Shown one piece after another: positions 25,462 through 33,942 of a DNA stretch of 41,204 nt. The notes under the pieces are model-generated. The model searched no databases, was not told the origin of the DNA, and was given only the letters and a program-made list of their open reading frames with translations. The stretch is from Oscillospiraceae bacterium. Lineage in GTDB: Bacteria; Bacillota; Clostridia; Oscillospirales; Oscillospiraceae. Every line of letters begins with the position of its first letter. Position 1 is the stretch's first letter. Both the position numbers and the translations under genes were made by a program. The DNA is taken from positions 1-41,204 of the forward strand of contig CACWHX010000010.1 of the NCBI GenBank assembly GCA_902760845.1, given 5' to 3'.

Positions 25462-25621
25462 GCGTCTGCTGAAAAAATGTTTCGAAAAGAACGGATCGCG
25501 CTCCACGAATTGCCCCATTCGCCGCGCCGCCGCGCTCCGCACAATGACAGCAAATATAACACCTGGCTCCGTCCCACGGGCTCTTCCGCACTGAGATTCT
25601 TGCCAAGCTGCGTCATATGCA

Positions 25622-25800
25622 CCCCGCAGTCCGGCGGCGCACTTGCGCCGCTCGTACGGGCTCGTCCGGCCGTAGAAAGGTAAGCCCCCGGAACCGCGCG
25701 CTCGCGCGGTTCCGGAAGAAGCGATGCCTACCTCCGCACCCCTCAGCGTTTCTTTCCGGCTCCACCGGCTTTCTTTTCGCGCTGAAAAGAAAGCGGGTGG
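25622..25800. repeat. Cluster of inverted repeats in a gene-free stretch
   Basis: The 400-bp region 25462-25859 has no convincing gene. It holds CGGCGCA-CT-TGCGCCG (25635-25650), a perfect 13-bp stem CCGGAACCGCGCG-CT-CGCGCGGTTCCGG (25688-25715) and a 17-bp stem with one mismatch (25762-25800, arms of the form CCACC..GCTTTCTTTTC). Two share a CT loop. It looks like REP-type dispersed sequence. Confidence 0.55.
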
Positions 25801-25859
25801 ATTGCCTGCAGTACGTTCAACCATCTGCGGTACAGTAACGAAGAGGCCGCTTGCGGCGG

Positions 25860-26624
25860 TCAGGCGGCCTCTGCCGGCTCCCATACCACATCGTAGACCG
25901 CCTCATCGGCGTAATGCCACCACTCCGCGCTGTAAGGGACAAAGCCGCAGGCCGCCATAATCTGCTCCAGTAGCTCCGCATGGCGCCGGGCCGTCTCGGA
26001 CACATCGCTGTAGTCCCGGTCCGCGAGCGCGGAAAATTCATCAAAGCCGCTCGGCATCTCCAGCTCCGTCCCGTCCGCGGACACCAGCGTCACGTCCACG
26101 GTGTTGCCGCGGCTGTGGCTGGAAAACCCGGTGTTGGGATTTGCGACATAGCGCGCATCCGGGCAGAGCGCCCAGAGCGCGTACTGCGCGCTGACCGGCC
26201 GATAGGCGTCCCAGATCTTCAGGCTGCAGCCCTGCTCCAGAAGCGCGGCCTGCGCCGCGGCGAGCTTCTTCACCGTCCCGTAACGCAGGCGGGCGTCCTG
26301 AAAATCGTAGACAACGCTGCCCGTAAAATTGTCGGCCGTCGCGTACCGCAGCTCCACAAAAATGCCCGGAATGTAGTCCGCGACCCGCACTAGCTCGTCG
26401 TCCGAGGGCGGCTCCGGCGCGGGCGGTTCCTCCGGCGCGAAGGTCTCGGCCGGCGTCGTTTCGGCGCTCGCGCCGGGCGTCGCGTACATCGACGGGGTCG
26501 GCGTGGGCGCGTCGCTCCCAGCGGTGTCGTCCGATCGGCCGCAGCCGGCGGCCAGAAGCACAATGCAGAGCGCCGCAAGCTGCCCGGCCCGGCGGGCCCG
26601 ACGCCAGGTTGGGTCACATCTCAT
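25860..26624 (-). CDS. VanX/M15D-type D-Ala-D-Ala dipeptidase-like lipoprotein
   Basis: A 254-residue secreted protein. The N-terminus has a basic stretch and a hydrophobic segment ending LLAAGC (lipoprotein signal, C28). A Pro/Thr/Glu-rich linker of about 45 residues follows, then an M15D peptidase domain: ELRYATADNFTG, WDAYRPVSAQYALW, SSHSRGNTVDVTLV (zinc His and Asp) and AEWWHY (catalytic Glu, zinc His). Family members cleave D-Ala-D-Ala dipeptides or trim peptidoglycan. With a lipid anchor and no vanHA genes, wall turnover is likelier than glycopeptide resistance (inference). ATG at 26624 has AAGGGAG eight bases upstream and overlaps the preceding gene by 11 bp. Confidence 0.88.
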   Translation of the reverse strand: MRCDPTWRRARRAGQLAALCIVLLAAGCGRSDDTAGSDAPTPTPSMYATPGASAETTPAETFAPEEPPAPEPPSDDELVRVADYIPGIFVELRYATADNFTGSVVYDFQDARLRYGTVKKLAAAQAALLEQGCSLKIWDAYRPVSAQYALWALCPDARYVANPNTGFSSHSRGNTVDVTLVSADGTELEMPSGFDEFSALADRDYSDVSETARRHAELLEQIMAACGFVPYSAEWWHYADEAVYDVVWEPAEAA

Positions 26625-27276
26625 GCCGTCCGCTCCCTTCAGGCACACATCCGGCGCGCACGGCCGCCCGCACGGCGGCGGCACTGTCCCGCAGCGGCGC
26701 TGTGCCGTCGATCAGCTCCCGTGCGGTGATGAGCTGCGCGCCCACGCGCTCCATGTCCCGGAGATTGCTCTGCTGGATCGCCTCCGTGTCGGAAGAGGTG
26801 CAGTCCGTGAGCACGACGACGTGATAGTCCAGCGAAATCGCGTCATAGCAGGTCGTGCGGATGCAGTTGGGCGTAGTCGTTCCGGCCAGAAGCACGGTCG
26901 TGACGCCGAGCCGGCGCAGGAGGAGGTCCAGTTCGGTTTGAAAAAACGCAGAATAGCGCGGCTTGACGATGTGGTAATCGCGCTCCGACGCGCCGAATTC
27001 CGCCGGGGCGTCGGCCGAGATTTCCGCCGCGCAGCCCGGCGACAGGGGTTTCCCGCCGCGCAGCCAGCGCGCAAAGCGTGTGTGCTCCACGTCGCTGCCG
27101 TCGGCGCGGTAGCGGCGCGTGATGAAGAAAACCGGCACGCCCTGTTCCCGACAGTGACGGATCACCGCCGAGCAGGCGGGCACCGTCGCGCGCGCCCCCG
27201 CGATGCAGCAGGGCGACTGCTCATTGAGGAAGCCGTTTTGCATATCAATCATCAACAGCGCGGTGTTTTGCTCCAT
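26614..27276 (-). CDS. Isochorismatase-family cysteine hydrolase
   Basis: A 220-residue protein of the isochorismatase/nicotinamidase superfamily. The three catalytic positions are visible: Asp in LLMIDMQNGF (D11), Lys in HIVKPRYSAFF and Cys in TTTPNCIRTTCYDA. The last segment also has the usual GTTTPNCIRTT cis-peptide region. Members hydrolyse amides or vinyl ethers, and the actual substrate cannot be read from the sequence. The start is ATG at 27276 with AAGGAGG ten bases upstream. It lies in a run of minus-strand genes downstream of an HD protein, with a hairpin between them. Confidence 0.87.
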   Translation of the reverse strand: MEQNTALLMIDMQNGFLNEQSPCCIAGARATVPACSAVIRHCREQGVPVFFITRRYRADGSDVEHTRFARWLRGGKPLSPGCAAEISADAPAEFGASERDYHIVKPRYSAFFQTELDLLLRRLGVTTVLLAGTTTPNCIRTTCYDAISLDYHVVVLTDCTSSDTEAIQQSNLRDMERVGAQLITARELIDGTAPLRDSAAAVRAAVRAGCVPEGSGRHEM

Positions 27277-27302
27277 GGTGCGGTTCCCTCCTTGTGTCAA
27301 GC

Positions 27303-27330
27303 TGCCCTGCCGGAGAAATCCGGCAGGGCA
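27303..27330 (-). terminator. Hairpin between HD and isochorismatase genes
   Basis: A perfect 12-bp stem, TGCCCTGCCGGA arms, with a 4-nt loop (GAAA on the plus strand), 12 bp past the HD gene stop. The minus-strand tail (GCTTGAC) is poor in U, so read-through or mRNA 3'-end protection is plausible. Confidence 0.55.
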
Positions 27331-27342
27331 TTGCTTCTGTGT

Positions 27343-27915
27343 TCAGAGCGCGGCTGTCGCTTCGGCAACCTCGCTCTCGGTTGCTTTCATGGCCTGGAGC
27401 GTCTTGTCGATCAGCTCTGTGAGCTCCCAGCCGAGCATGTCCGCGCCGTTTTGGATGACTTCGCGCGAGCAGCCGGCGGCAAAGGCCGGGGTCTTGAACT
27501 TTTTCTTCACGGACTTGACCTCCATGTCGCTCACGCTCTTGGACGGGCGCACCAGCGCGCAGGCGCCGATGAGCCCCGTGAGCTCGTCCGCGGCGTAGAG
27601 GACCTTTTCCATCTCGTGCTCGGGCCGGATGTCCACCGTGAGGCCATAGCCATGGCTGCACGTCGCGTGGATGATCTCCTCCTCCACGCCCGCATTGCGC
27701 ATCAGCTCCTGCTGCTTGACGCAATGCTCCTCCGGGTACATCTCGAAATCGAGGTCGTGCAGCAGCCCGACAACGGCCCACAGATCCGCCTCGTCGCCGT
27801 AGCCGAGCTCGTTTGCGTACCAGCGCATGACGGCCTCGACCGTCAGCGCGTGCTGAAGATGAAAGTGATCCTTGTTGTAGGTCGTCAACAGGGTCCATGC
27901 GTTTTCTCTGGTCAT
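27343..27915 (-). CDS. HD-domain phosphohydrolase-like protein
   Basis: A 190-residue HD-superfamily protein. The metal ligands can be traced: an early His (QHALTVEAVMRWYA), the HD pair in VVGLLHDLDFEMY (H53, D54), a further His in PEEH, one in ATCSHGYG, and an Asp in LYAADELTGL. Such proteins hydrolyse phosphate esters of nucleotides or other small molecules; the substrate is unknown. Its ATG overlaps the stop of the SGNH hydrolase gene (ATGA), so the two are very likely co-translated. Confidence 0.88.
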   Translation of the reverse strand: MTRENAWTLLTTYNKDHFHLQHALTVEAVMRWYANELGYGDEADLWAVVGLLHDLDFEMYPEEHCVKQQELMRNAGVEEEIIHATCSHGYGLTVDIRPEHEMEKVLYAADELTGLIGACALVRPSKSVSDMEVKSVKKKFKTPAFAAGCSREVIQNGADMLGWELTELIDKTLQAMKATESEVAEATAAL

Positions 27916-28547
27916 GAAAGGTTCCCTCTTTCTCTGTCGTGTAAAATCATATTTGCAGCCGCGGCGGCCAGCGCCGCGTGTCCCTGCGCGTCCAGATGCT
28001 CCCCGTCCTCGTCGCTGGCGCGCGTGACGGCGCCCGCGTCGAGATACCCGCAGCCGTACCGCGCCGCGAGACTGCGGTGCCGCGCGCCAAGCGCCTCGGA
28101 CACGGCGACAGACCGCGCGTCAAAGTCCGGGTCGCGCTCCAGCACCGGCGCGTGCAGCGGCGGCGGTGTAATCAGCACCAGCCGCGTCTCCGGCGGGAGC
28201 TGCTTCCGGCAGACATCCAGCAGCCGCTCCATGCCTGCCGCCGCTTCCTCCGCCGTGCGGGTCTTCTCCGTCTTGCAGTCATTCGTCCCCAGCAGCAGAA
28301 GCAGATAGTCCAGCGGGCTGTGGCACTCGATGGCGATGGGCAGCAGGTCCAGCGCCGAGCGGCCGGGCCGATGCCGGTCCGGGAACGCGGAGGTGCGTCC
28401 GATCAGGCCATCCTCCGCAACGTGATAGTCCGCCCCCAACAGCGCCTGCAGCGCGCCGGGCCAGCGGACCGGCCACGGATAGCGGCCGCTCCAGTCCGGC
28501 GTGAGGCCGTAGGTGTTGGAATCACCATAGCAGAGGATGTGGATCAT
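27912..28547 (-). CDS. SGNH/GDSL-type esterase
   Basis: A 211-residue SGNH hydrolase. Block I is CYGDSNTYG (nucleophile S10), block II has EDGLIGRTS (Gly), block III is LLGTNDCKTE (Asn), and block V is DEDGEHLDAQGH (Asp/His). The set is complete, so an active esterase is expected. It resembles the small cytosolic arylesterase-type members; no signal peptide is present. Start at 28547, 10 bp after the SmsB gene, with AAGGGG nearby. Confidence 0.9.
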   Translation of the reverse strand: MIHILCYGDSNTYGLTPDWSGRYPWPVRWPGALQALLGADYHVAEDGLIGRTSAFPDRHRPGRSALDLLPIAIECHSPLDYLLLLLGTNDCKTEKTRTAEEAAAGMERLLDVCRKQLPPETRLVLITPPPLHAPVLERDPDFDARSVAVSEALGARHRSLAARYGCGYLDAGAVTRASDEDGEHLDAQGHAALAAAAANMILHDRERGNLS

Positions 28548-28557
28548 GGCGCGCCCC

Positions 28558-29481
28558 TTACTTCAAAAAGCCGTTGACGATCTGCTCCTCGGCTTCCTTC
28601 TCCGTGAGACCGAGCGTCATAAGCTTCACGAGCTGGTCTCCCGCGATTTTGCCGATGGCCGCCTCATGGATGAGGCTCGCTTCGACGCTGTTGGCCGTGA
28701 TCTCCGGCCGCGCGCCGACGCTGGCGTTGTCCATAATGATCGCGTCGCACTCGGAGTGCCCGGCGCAGCGGTTGTTGCCGCGGATATTGGAGTTGAACAT
28801 CTGCCTGGAATCCTCGCGCGCGACGCTGCGGGAGATGACGTTCGTGCTGGAGTCCTCCCCGTCAAGATCGACGGTAAAATTCGTCTCGGCGTACTGCGTG
28901 CCGTGCGTCATGATCTTCTCCTTGATGATGAGCTGCGCGCCGTCCGCGAGCTTGGCGGTCGTGTTGCGGATCGTGGAGTCGATGCCCTTGATCTGCGTCG
29001 TCTCCATCTCCATATAGCCGCCCTCGCCCAACTCCACGATGGTGGTCGGGTTCATGACGTTCGTGCCGCGGCCGTCGCCCTCGCCATAGTGCTTTTCGAT
29101 GTAGCGCACGCGGCTGTTTTTGCCGACGAAAAAGCTGTGAACGCCGTCGTGCCGGCTCTCCTGCGTGCCGCAGTTGTTGATGCCGCAGCCCGCGACGATG
29201 GTCACGTCGCAGTCCTCGCCGATGAAAAAGTCGTTATACACGAGGTCCTGCAGGCCGCTCTTTTCGATGATGACCGGGATGTGCATGCTCTCGTTTTTTG
29301 TGCCGGGCTTGACGATGATGTCAATGCCGGGCTTGTCCGTCTTGGTGACAATGTCGATATTCGCGGTGGTGTTGCGCCCCGCGAGCTGTCCGTCCGCGCG
29401 GATGTTGTACGCGCCCGCCGGCACGTCGTGCAGGTCCGCAACCTCGCGCAGCAGCCGCTTTTGAATCAAATCCATAGCCAT
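28558..29481 (-). CDS. SufB/SufD-family Fe-S scaffold (SmsB-like)
   Basis: A 307-residue member of the SufBD family, shorter than classical SufB (about 465). The right-handed beta-helix core is present (IHIPVIIEKSGLQDLVYNDF, CGINNCGTQESRHDGVHSFF) and the C-terminus contains CAGHSECDAIIMDN and LIHEAAIGKIAGDQL, typical of SufB/D. With SmsC it forms the minimal two-gene SUF system (SmsCB) of archaea and many anaerobes, which is expected to assemble Fe-S clusters. ATG at 29481 is chosen with GGAGG eight bases upstream. It lies 13 bp after smsC. Confidence 0.88.
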   Translation of the reverse strand: MAMDLIQKRLLREVADLHDVPAGAYNIRADGQLAGRNTTANIDIVTKTDKPGIDIIVKPGTKNESMHIPVIIEKSGLQDLVYNDFFIGEDCDVTIVAGCGINNCGTQESRHDGVHSFFVGKNSRVRYIEKHYGEGDGRGTNVMNPTTIVELGEGGYMEMETTQIKGIDSTIRNTTAKLADGAQLIIKEKIMTHGTQYAETNFTVDLDGEDSSTNVISRSVAREDSRQMFNSNIRGNNRCAGHSECDAIIMDNASVGARPEITANSVEASLIHEAAIGKIAGDQLVKLMTLGLTEKEAEEQIVNGFLK

Positions 29482-29494
29482 GTCCCGCACCTCC

Positions 29495-30217
29495 TTAAAC
29501 CCGATCGACCAGACGGCTGCAGATACCGGAGGCATTCATCAGCTCCGGCATGATCTCGTCCTTATCGCCGACGGCGCGAATCTCCCCGTCGGCCAGCACG
29601 ACGATCTTATCCGCGTTCTCCAGGATCCGCTCCTGATGCGAAATGATGAGAATGCTGCCGTGGATGGTCGCGTACATCTGCTCAAATACCTTGATGAGAT
29701 TGTTGAAGCTCCAGAGATCAATGCCCGCCTCCGGCTCGTCGAAGATGGATATCTTCGTGCCGCGCGCCAGCATGGTCGCGATTTCGATGCGCTTGAGCTC
29801 GCCGCCGGAGAGACTCCCGTTCACCTCTCGGTTTACATAATCCCGCGCACATAGTCCCACCTCGGAGAGGTAGTTGCACGCCTCGCTGACCGTGAGCTTT
29901 TTGCCGGAGGCAATGCTGATGAGGTCAAACACCGTGATGCCCTTGAAGCGCACCGGCTGCTGAAAGGCAAAGCTGATGCCCTTGTGCGCGCGCTCCGTGA
30001 TCGAGAGATGCGTGATGTTCTCCCCGTCGAGTAGGATGGTGCCCTCGGTCGGCGTCTCGATGCCGGCGATGATCTTCGCAAGCGTCGATTTGCCGCTGCC
30101 GTTCGGCCCAGTGATGACGACCATGCGCTCGTCGATGGTGAGACTGACATCTCTCAGAATTTTGTGGACGCCGTCGTCCGTTTCCGCTTCAAACGAAATG
30201 TGTTGCAGTTCCAGCAT
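29495..30217 (-). CDS. sufC: SufC-like ATPase (SmsC)
   Basis: A 240-residue ABC ATPase of the SufC type. Walker A GPNGSGKST, the signature LSGGELKRIEIA, Walker B ISIFDEPEAGID and the switch His in ILIISHQ are all present. It is soluble, lacks a membrane partner and pairs with the single SufB/D-like gene downstream. Classical suf operons also have sufS, sufU and sufD; none is seen here, supporting the minimal form. ATG at 30217 follows AAGGAA, 20 bp after the PlsY-like gene. Confidence 0.92.
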   Translation of the reverse strand: MLELQHISFEAETDDGVHKILRDVSLTIDERMVVITGPNGSGKSTLAKIIAGIETPTEGTILLDGENITHLSITERAHKGISFAFQQPVRFKGITVFDLISIASGKKLTVSEACNYLSEVGLCARDYVNREVNGSLSGGELKRIEIATMLARGTKISIFDEPEAGIDLWSFNNLIKVFEQMYATIHGSILIISHQERILENADKIVVLADGEIRAVGDKDEIMPELMNASGICSRLVDRV

Positions 30218-30237
30218 AGATGGTCGATTCCTTCCTG

Positions 30238-30909
30238 TTAAAAATCTTCTTCCTCAAACTTGTTTGACAAGTCCTTTTTCAGTTCCAGCTTCTGCGCCTT
30301 TCCGCGGGCGAGCGCGTAGAGGCCGCCGCGGTCGCGCGCGGCCAGGATCAGCACGCACAGCAGACACAGTATTGCGCACAGGCCGCCATACTCCGCCCAG
30401 ACGCCGATGGGCGCGATCACCGCGCCGCAGAGCACGCCGAGCGACACATAGCGCGTCAGCGCGATGAGCGCCGCGCACACCGCGAGCGACAACAGGCCGA
30501 GCGGCACGTGGACGCACAGCAGCGTCACGAGCGCGCACACCGCGCCCTTGCCGCCGCGAAAGCCATACAGCACGGGCCAGCAGTGCCCCAGCAAAAGGCA
30601 AAAGCCCGCAAAGAGCTTGCCCACGGCGGCGTAGCTCACGACGCCCGCCTCCGCAGCGCCGGGCGCGGCGGCGCGGAAGATCGCGCCGCCAAGCAGCACC
30701 GCGGCGAGCGATTTCGCCGCGTCCACCGCCACGACAGCGGCGACGCCTCTGACGCCAAAGACGCGGTTTACCCGCAACAGGCCCTCCACGCCGTGGCCAT
30801 AGTTTCGCACCGCGCGGCGAAACACATACCGCGACGCGATGACCGAGGCGTTGAGATTCCCCAGCAGATAGGAGACGACCGCAATCGCGGCCAGCAGCGC
30901 GGGGATCAT
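30238..30909 (-). CDS. Divergent PlsY-like membrane acyltransferase
   Basis: A 223-residue, five- to seven-helix membrane protein of the PlsY family (acyl-phosphate:glycerol-3-phosphate acyltransferase). Two motifs match: an N-terminal SYLLGNLNAS and GHCWPVLYGFRGGKGA. The middle motif, normally GSGN-x-GATN plus LR, is instead YGHGVEGLLRVN, and the DxxKG element is DAAKS. These residues contact substrate in PlsY, so the protein may use another acceptor or be less active (inference). It sits after der, as plsY does in many Clostridia. ATG at 30909 overlaps the der stop (ATGA). The C-terminus is a charged cytosolic tail. Confidence 0.78.
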   Translation of the reverse strand: MIPALLAAIAVVSYLLGNLNASVIASRYVFRRAVRNYGHGVEGLLRVNRVFGVRGVAAVVAVDAAKSLAAVLLGGAIFRAAAPGAAEAGVVSYAAVGKLFAGFCLLLGHCWPVLYGFRGGKGAVCALVTLLCVHVPLGLLSLAVCAALIALTRYVSLGVLCGAVIAPIGVWAEYGGLCAILCLLCVLILAARDRGGLYALARGKAQKLELKKDLSNKFEEEDF

Positions 30910-32231
30910 TCCTGTTCCCCCTTCTGCCGGATGCGCATGCGGATGGGCGTCCCCTCCAGCCCGAACACGGCGCGGATCTGGTTTTCCAGATAGCGCTGAT
31001 AGGAGAAATGGAACAGCTCCCTGCTGTTGCAGAACACGACGAAGCACGGCGGCTTCACGCCGGTCTGCGTCATGTAGTAGATCTTCAGCCGGCGGCCCTT
31101 GTCCGTGGGCGGCTGCACGCGCGCCTGCGCGTCGGCGAGGACGTTGTTGAGCATCCCCGTGGTGATGCGCATGGCGCTCTGATCGTTCACATAGTTGATG
31201 AGCTCAAAAAGCCGCTCGGTGCGCTGCCCCGTGAGCGCGGAGATGAACAGCACCGGCGCGTAGGACATGAAGCTCAGGTCGCGCAGGACCTCCCGGCGCA
31301 TCCGCTCCATGGTGCCGGTCTCCTTTTCGACCAGGTCCCACTTGTTCACGACGATCACGGACGCCTTTCCCGCCTCGTGGGCAAGGCCCGCGATTTTGGT
31401 GTCCTGCTCGGTGACGCCCTCGCGCGCGTCGATCAGGATGAGGCACACGTCCGCGCGCTCGATGGCGAGCTTCGCGCGCAGGACGGAAAACTTCTCCACG
31501 CGATCGTCCACGCGGGATTTGCGGCGGATGCCCGCCGTATCTACAAAGATATACTTGCCATATTTGTTTTCAAAGCGCGTGTCCACCGCGTCGCGGGTCG
31601 TGCCCGCCACGTCGCTTACGATGACGCGCTTTTCGCCCAGAATGAGATTCACGAGCGAGCTTTTGCCCACGTTCGGCTTGCCGATGACGGCGACGCGGAT
31701 GCTGTCCACGTCCGTCTCGTCCGCGTCCGCCGGCGGAAAGTGCTCCAGGCAGGCGTCGAGCAGGTCGCCCGTGCCGTGCCCATGCACGGCGGAGACGGCA
31801 ATCGGGTCGCCGAGGCCGAGCGCGTAAAACTCATAGATGCCGGGATCGGTCGCGCCGGTGGCGTCCATCTTGTTCACCGCGAGCACGACGGGCTTCTTCG
31901 CGCGCAGGAGCATGTTCGCCACCTCCTGATCGGCGGCGGTGACGCCGGTGCCGATCTCGGTGACGAGGATGATGACATCCGCCGCGTCGATGGCGAGCAG
32001 CGCCTGCTCGCGCATGAACAGCAGAATTTCGTTGTCCGTGCGCGGCTCGATGCCGCCGGTATCGACGATGTCAAACGTGCGGCCGCACCACTCGCACTCG
32101 GCGTAGAGCCGGTCGCGTGTGACGCCGGGTGTGTCCTCCACGATGGACAGCCGCTGGCCGCAGAGCTTATTGAATAACATGGACTTGCCGACGTTCGGCC
32201 GGCCCACGATGGCCACCAGTGGTTTTGACAT
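30906..32231 (-). CDS. der: Ribosome-biogenesis GTPase Der (EngA)
   Basis: A 441-residue protein with two tandem GTPase domains and a C-terminal KH-like domain, the hallmark of Der. Domain 1: GRPNVGKSMLFNKL, DTGG, NKMD. Domain 2: GKPNVGKSSLVNLI, DTAGIRRKSRVDD, NKWD. It acts in maturation of the 50S subunit. Length is normal. The gene is 17 bp after the radical SAM/PDZ gene, an arrangement common in Clostridia, and is coupled to the PlsY-like gene. Confidence 0.96.
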   Translation of the reverse strand: MSKPLVAIVGRPNVGKSMLFNKLCGQRLSIVEDTPGVTRDRLYAECEWCGRTFDIVDTGGIEPRTDNEILLFMREQALLAIDAADVIILVTEIGTGVTAADQEVANMLLRAKKPVVLAVNKMDATGATDPGIYEFYALGLGDPIAVSAVHGHGTGDLLDACLEHFPPADADETDVDSIRVAVIGKPNVGKSSLVNLILGEKRVIVSDVAGTTRDAVDTRFENKYGKYIFVDTAGIRRKSRVDDRVEKFSVLRAKLAIERADVCLILIDAREGVTEQDTKIAGLAHEAGKASVIVVNKWDLVEKETGTMERMRREVLRDLSFMSYAPVLFISALTGQRTERLFELINYVNDQSAMRITTGMLNNVLADAQARVQPPTDKGRRLKIYYMTQTGVKPPCFVVFCNSRELFHFSYQRYLENQIRAVFGLEGTPIRMRIRQKGEQE

Positions 32232-32248
32232 GGGGGCTTCCTCCCTCC

Positions 32249-33622
32249 CTATTTGGTGTGGGGGTTATATGCGTAAAATTCATCCGACCGCCGGGCGCGC
32301 TCCGGCAGCTGCACCTCCGGCAGGATGCCGAACATCGCGTCGCAGAGGGCGAAGCCGTCCTGCATGACGGGGTAGACCGGCACGCCGAGGGCGCGGCTCG
32401 CCTCCTCCAGCGTCACGTTGTCGAGAAAATCCAGCTCGTCATGCCGCAGCATGTTCGCCGAGATGAGCAGCCGCTCGCCGAGGGGCTTTCCGCGCAGCTG
32501 CGCGATCAGGTCCTGCCCCGTAATGAGGCCGGAGACATTGATGCTGCGGCCGAAAAAATCATTCTGGATGGCGTAGACCCGCCCGCTCAGCGCCGGAAAC
32601 CGCGCCTGTGCGTCCCGGAGCAGCCGCTCCAGAAACGGCGCCGCCGAAACGCCCGCGGCCATGGAAAACGGCGCGCCATCCGGCGCGTCCGCCATGCGCA
32701 GCGCGGCGTGAAACTCCGTCGTGAGCAGTCGCAGCATCCCAACGCCGTTTTCGAGCTGAGTATAGCTTTCATAAAAATCATCCGGCGGGATGGGCCGCTC
32801 CGCCTTGAGATACAGCTCGTCCCCGCAAAAGAAGACCCGCTCGCCAAAGCGCGTGACGCACGTGTCGCCGAAGCGCTCCACAAGGTCGATGGTTTCCCCG
32901 GCGAGCGCCTTTGTAAACGGTTGCAGGGGATACAGGCCCTCGCGGAACTTCGTCAGTCCCACCGGGACGATGGAGACGCTCTGCACCGCCGGATGCAGCG
33001 CTGCGAGGTCCTCCATCGTGCGCAGAAGCTCCGCGCCGTCGTTCAGGCCGGGGCAGCAGACGATCTGACAGTTCATGACGATGCCCCCGTCCGCAAAGCG
33101 GCGCATGAGCTCCAGGCTCTCCCCCGCGCGGCGATTGCCGAGCATGAAGGCGCGCAGCTCCGGGTTTGTCGTATGCACGGACACGTTGATGGGGCTGATG
33201 TGCAGATCGACGATGCGCCGCGCCTCGCGCTCGGAGAGATTCGTGAGCGTGAGATAGTTTCCCATCAGAAAGCTCAGGCGCGCGTCGTCGTCTTTAAAAT
33301 ACAGCGTCGGCCGAAGTCCCTTCGGCATCTGGTCGATGAAGCAGAATACGCAGCGGTTGGCGCAGGAATGGGCGCTGTCCATCAGATAGGTCTCAAAGTC
33401 CAGCCCCAGCTCGCCGCCCTCCGGCTTGCGGATGCGGACGGTTTTCGTCTCCCCCGCCGCGGTGCGAAGCTCCACCGTGAGGCGCGTGTCGTAAGCGTAA
33501 TATTTATAGTCCAGCACATCGGCGATGGGGTTGCCGTTGATGGAAACGAGCGCGTCGCCGGGCTCGGCCGCGCCGCGCAGCGGGCTGTCCGCGTCGATGT
33601 GACGGATCGTGCAGCGATGCAA
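32249..33622 (-). CDS. PDZ and radical SAM domain protein, DUF512 family
   Basis: About 457 residues: an N-terminal PDZ-like domain (SPLRGAAEPGDALVSINGNP), a radical SAM core with CANRCVFCFIDQMPKG (Cx3Cx2C) and a C-terminal DUF512 domain. A second Cys pair occurs in IVCCPGLNDG. The family is conserved next to der in Clostridia but has no established substrate that I know of. TTG at 33622 is favoured because AAGGGGG lies eight bases upstream; GTG at 33631 would touch that site directly. It lies downstream of the rpmF terminator. Confidence 0.88.
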   Translation of the reverse strand: MHRCTIRHIDADSPLRGAAEPGDALVSINGNPIADVLDYKYYAYDTRLTVELRTAAGETKTVRIRKPEGGELGLDFETYLMDSAHSCANRCVFCFIDQMPKGLRPTLYFKDDDARLSFLMGNYLTLTNLSEREARRIVDLHISPINVSVHTTNPELRAFMLGNRRAGESLELMRRFADGGIVMNCQIVCCPGLNDGAELLRTMEDLAALHPAVQSVSIVPVGLTKFREGLYPLQPFTKALAGETIDLVERFGDTCVTRFGERVFFCGDELYLKAERPIPPDDFYESYTQLENGVGMLRLLTTEFHAALRMADAPDGAPFSMAAGVSAAPFLERLLRDAQARFPALSGRVYAIQNDFFGRSINVSGLITGQDLIAQLRGKPLGERLLISANMLRHDELDFLDNVTLEEASRALGVPVYPVMQDGFALCDAMFGILPEVQLPERARRSDEFYAYNPHTK

Positions 33623-33664
33623 GACGTCCACCCCCTTTGCGCCGTCCCTTTATCCGATAGCAAA

Positions 33665-33690
33665 AGAAGATGAGCCGTCGCCCATCTTCT
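33665..33690 (-). terminator. Terminator after yceD-rpmF
   Basis: AGAAGATG/CATCTTCT stem extended by GGGC/GCTC pairs, followed on the minus strand by TTTGC. It lies 16 bp past the rpmF stop. Some read-through into the radical SAM gene cannot be excluded. Confidence 0.7.
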
Positions 33691-33706
33691 AAAGCAAAGC
33701 CTTCTT

Positions 33707-33889
33707 TTACTCGCCGACCTCAATCACGTCGCGGCCGTTATACTTGCCGCACGCCTTGCAGGCGTGGTGGGGCAGAACGAATGCGCCGCAATTCGGGCAC
33801 TTTACAAGAGCGGGAGCCGTGAGCTTCCAGTGGGACGAGCGCCGTTTGTCGCGTCTCTGTCTGGATACTTTTCCTTTCGGGACTGCCAT
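33707..33889 (-). CDS. rpmF: 50S ribosomal protein L32
   Basis: A 60-residue bL32: MAVPKGKVSRQRRDKRRSSH, then a zinc ribbon CPNCGAFVLPHHACKACGKY with two Cx2C pairs (the zinc-binding C+ form). Length and sequence are standard. It follows yceD, its usual partner, after about 50 bp. Confidence 0.97.
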   Translation of the reverse strand: MAVPKGKVSRQRRDKRRSSHWKLTAPALVKCPNCGAFVLPHHACKACGKYNGRDVIEVGE

Positions 33890-33942
33890 GTTGACACCTC
33901 CTCGTCAGACGCTGTTATGAGCAGCTTCTCTGCGTTTTCATC

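Noticed and set aside
25174..25884. A 236-codon minus-strand open frame across the end of the radical SAM gene and the repeat region
   Set aside because: It spans perfect palindromes and another gene, has no ribosome site and no recognised domain.
25860..26624. Glycopeptide (vancomycin) resistance locus
   Set aside because: Only a VanX-like peptidase with a lipoprotein signal is present; no vanH, vanA or vanRS genes are nearby.
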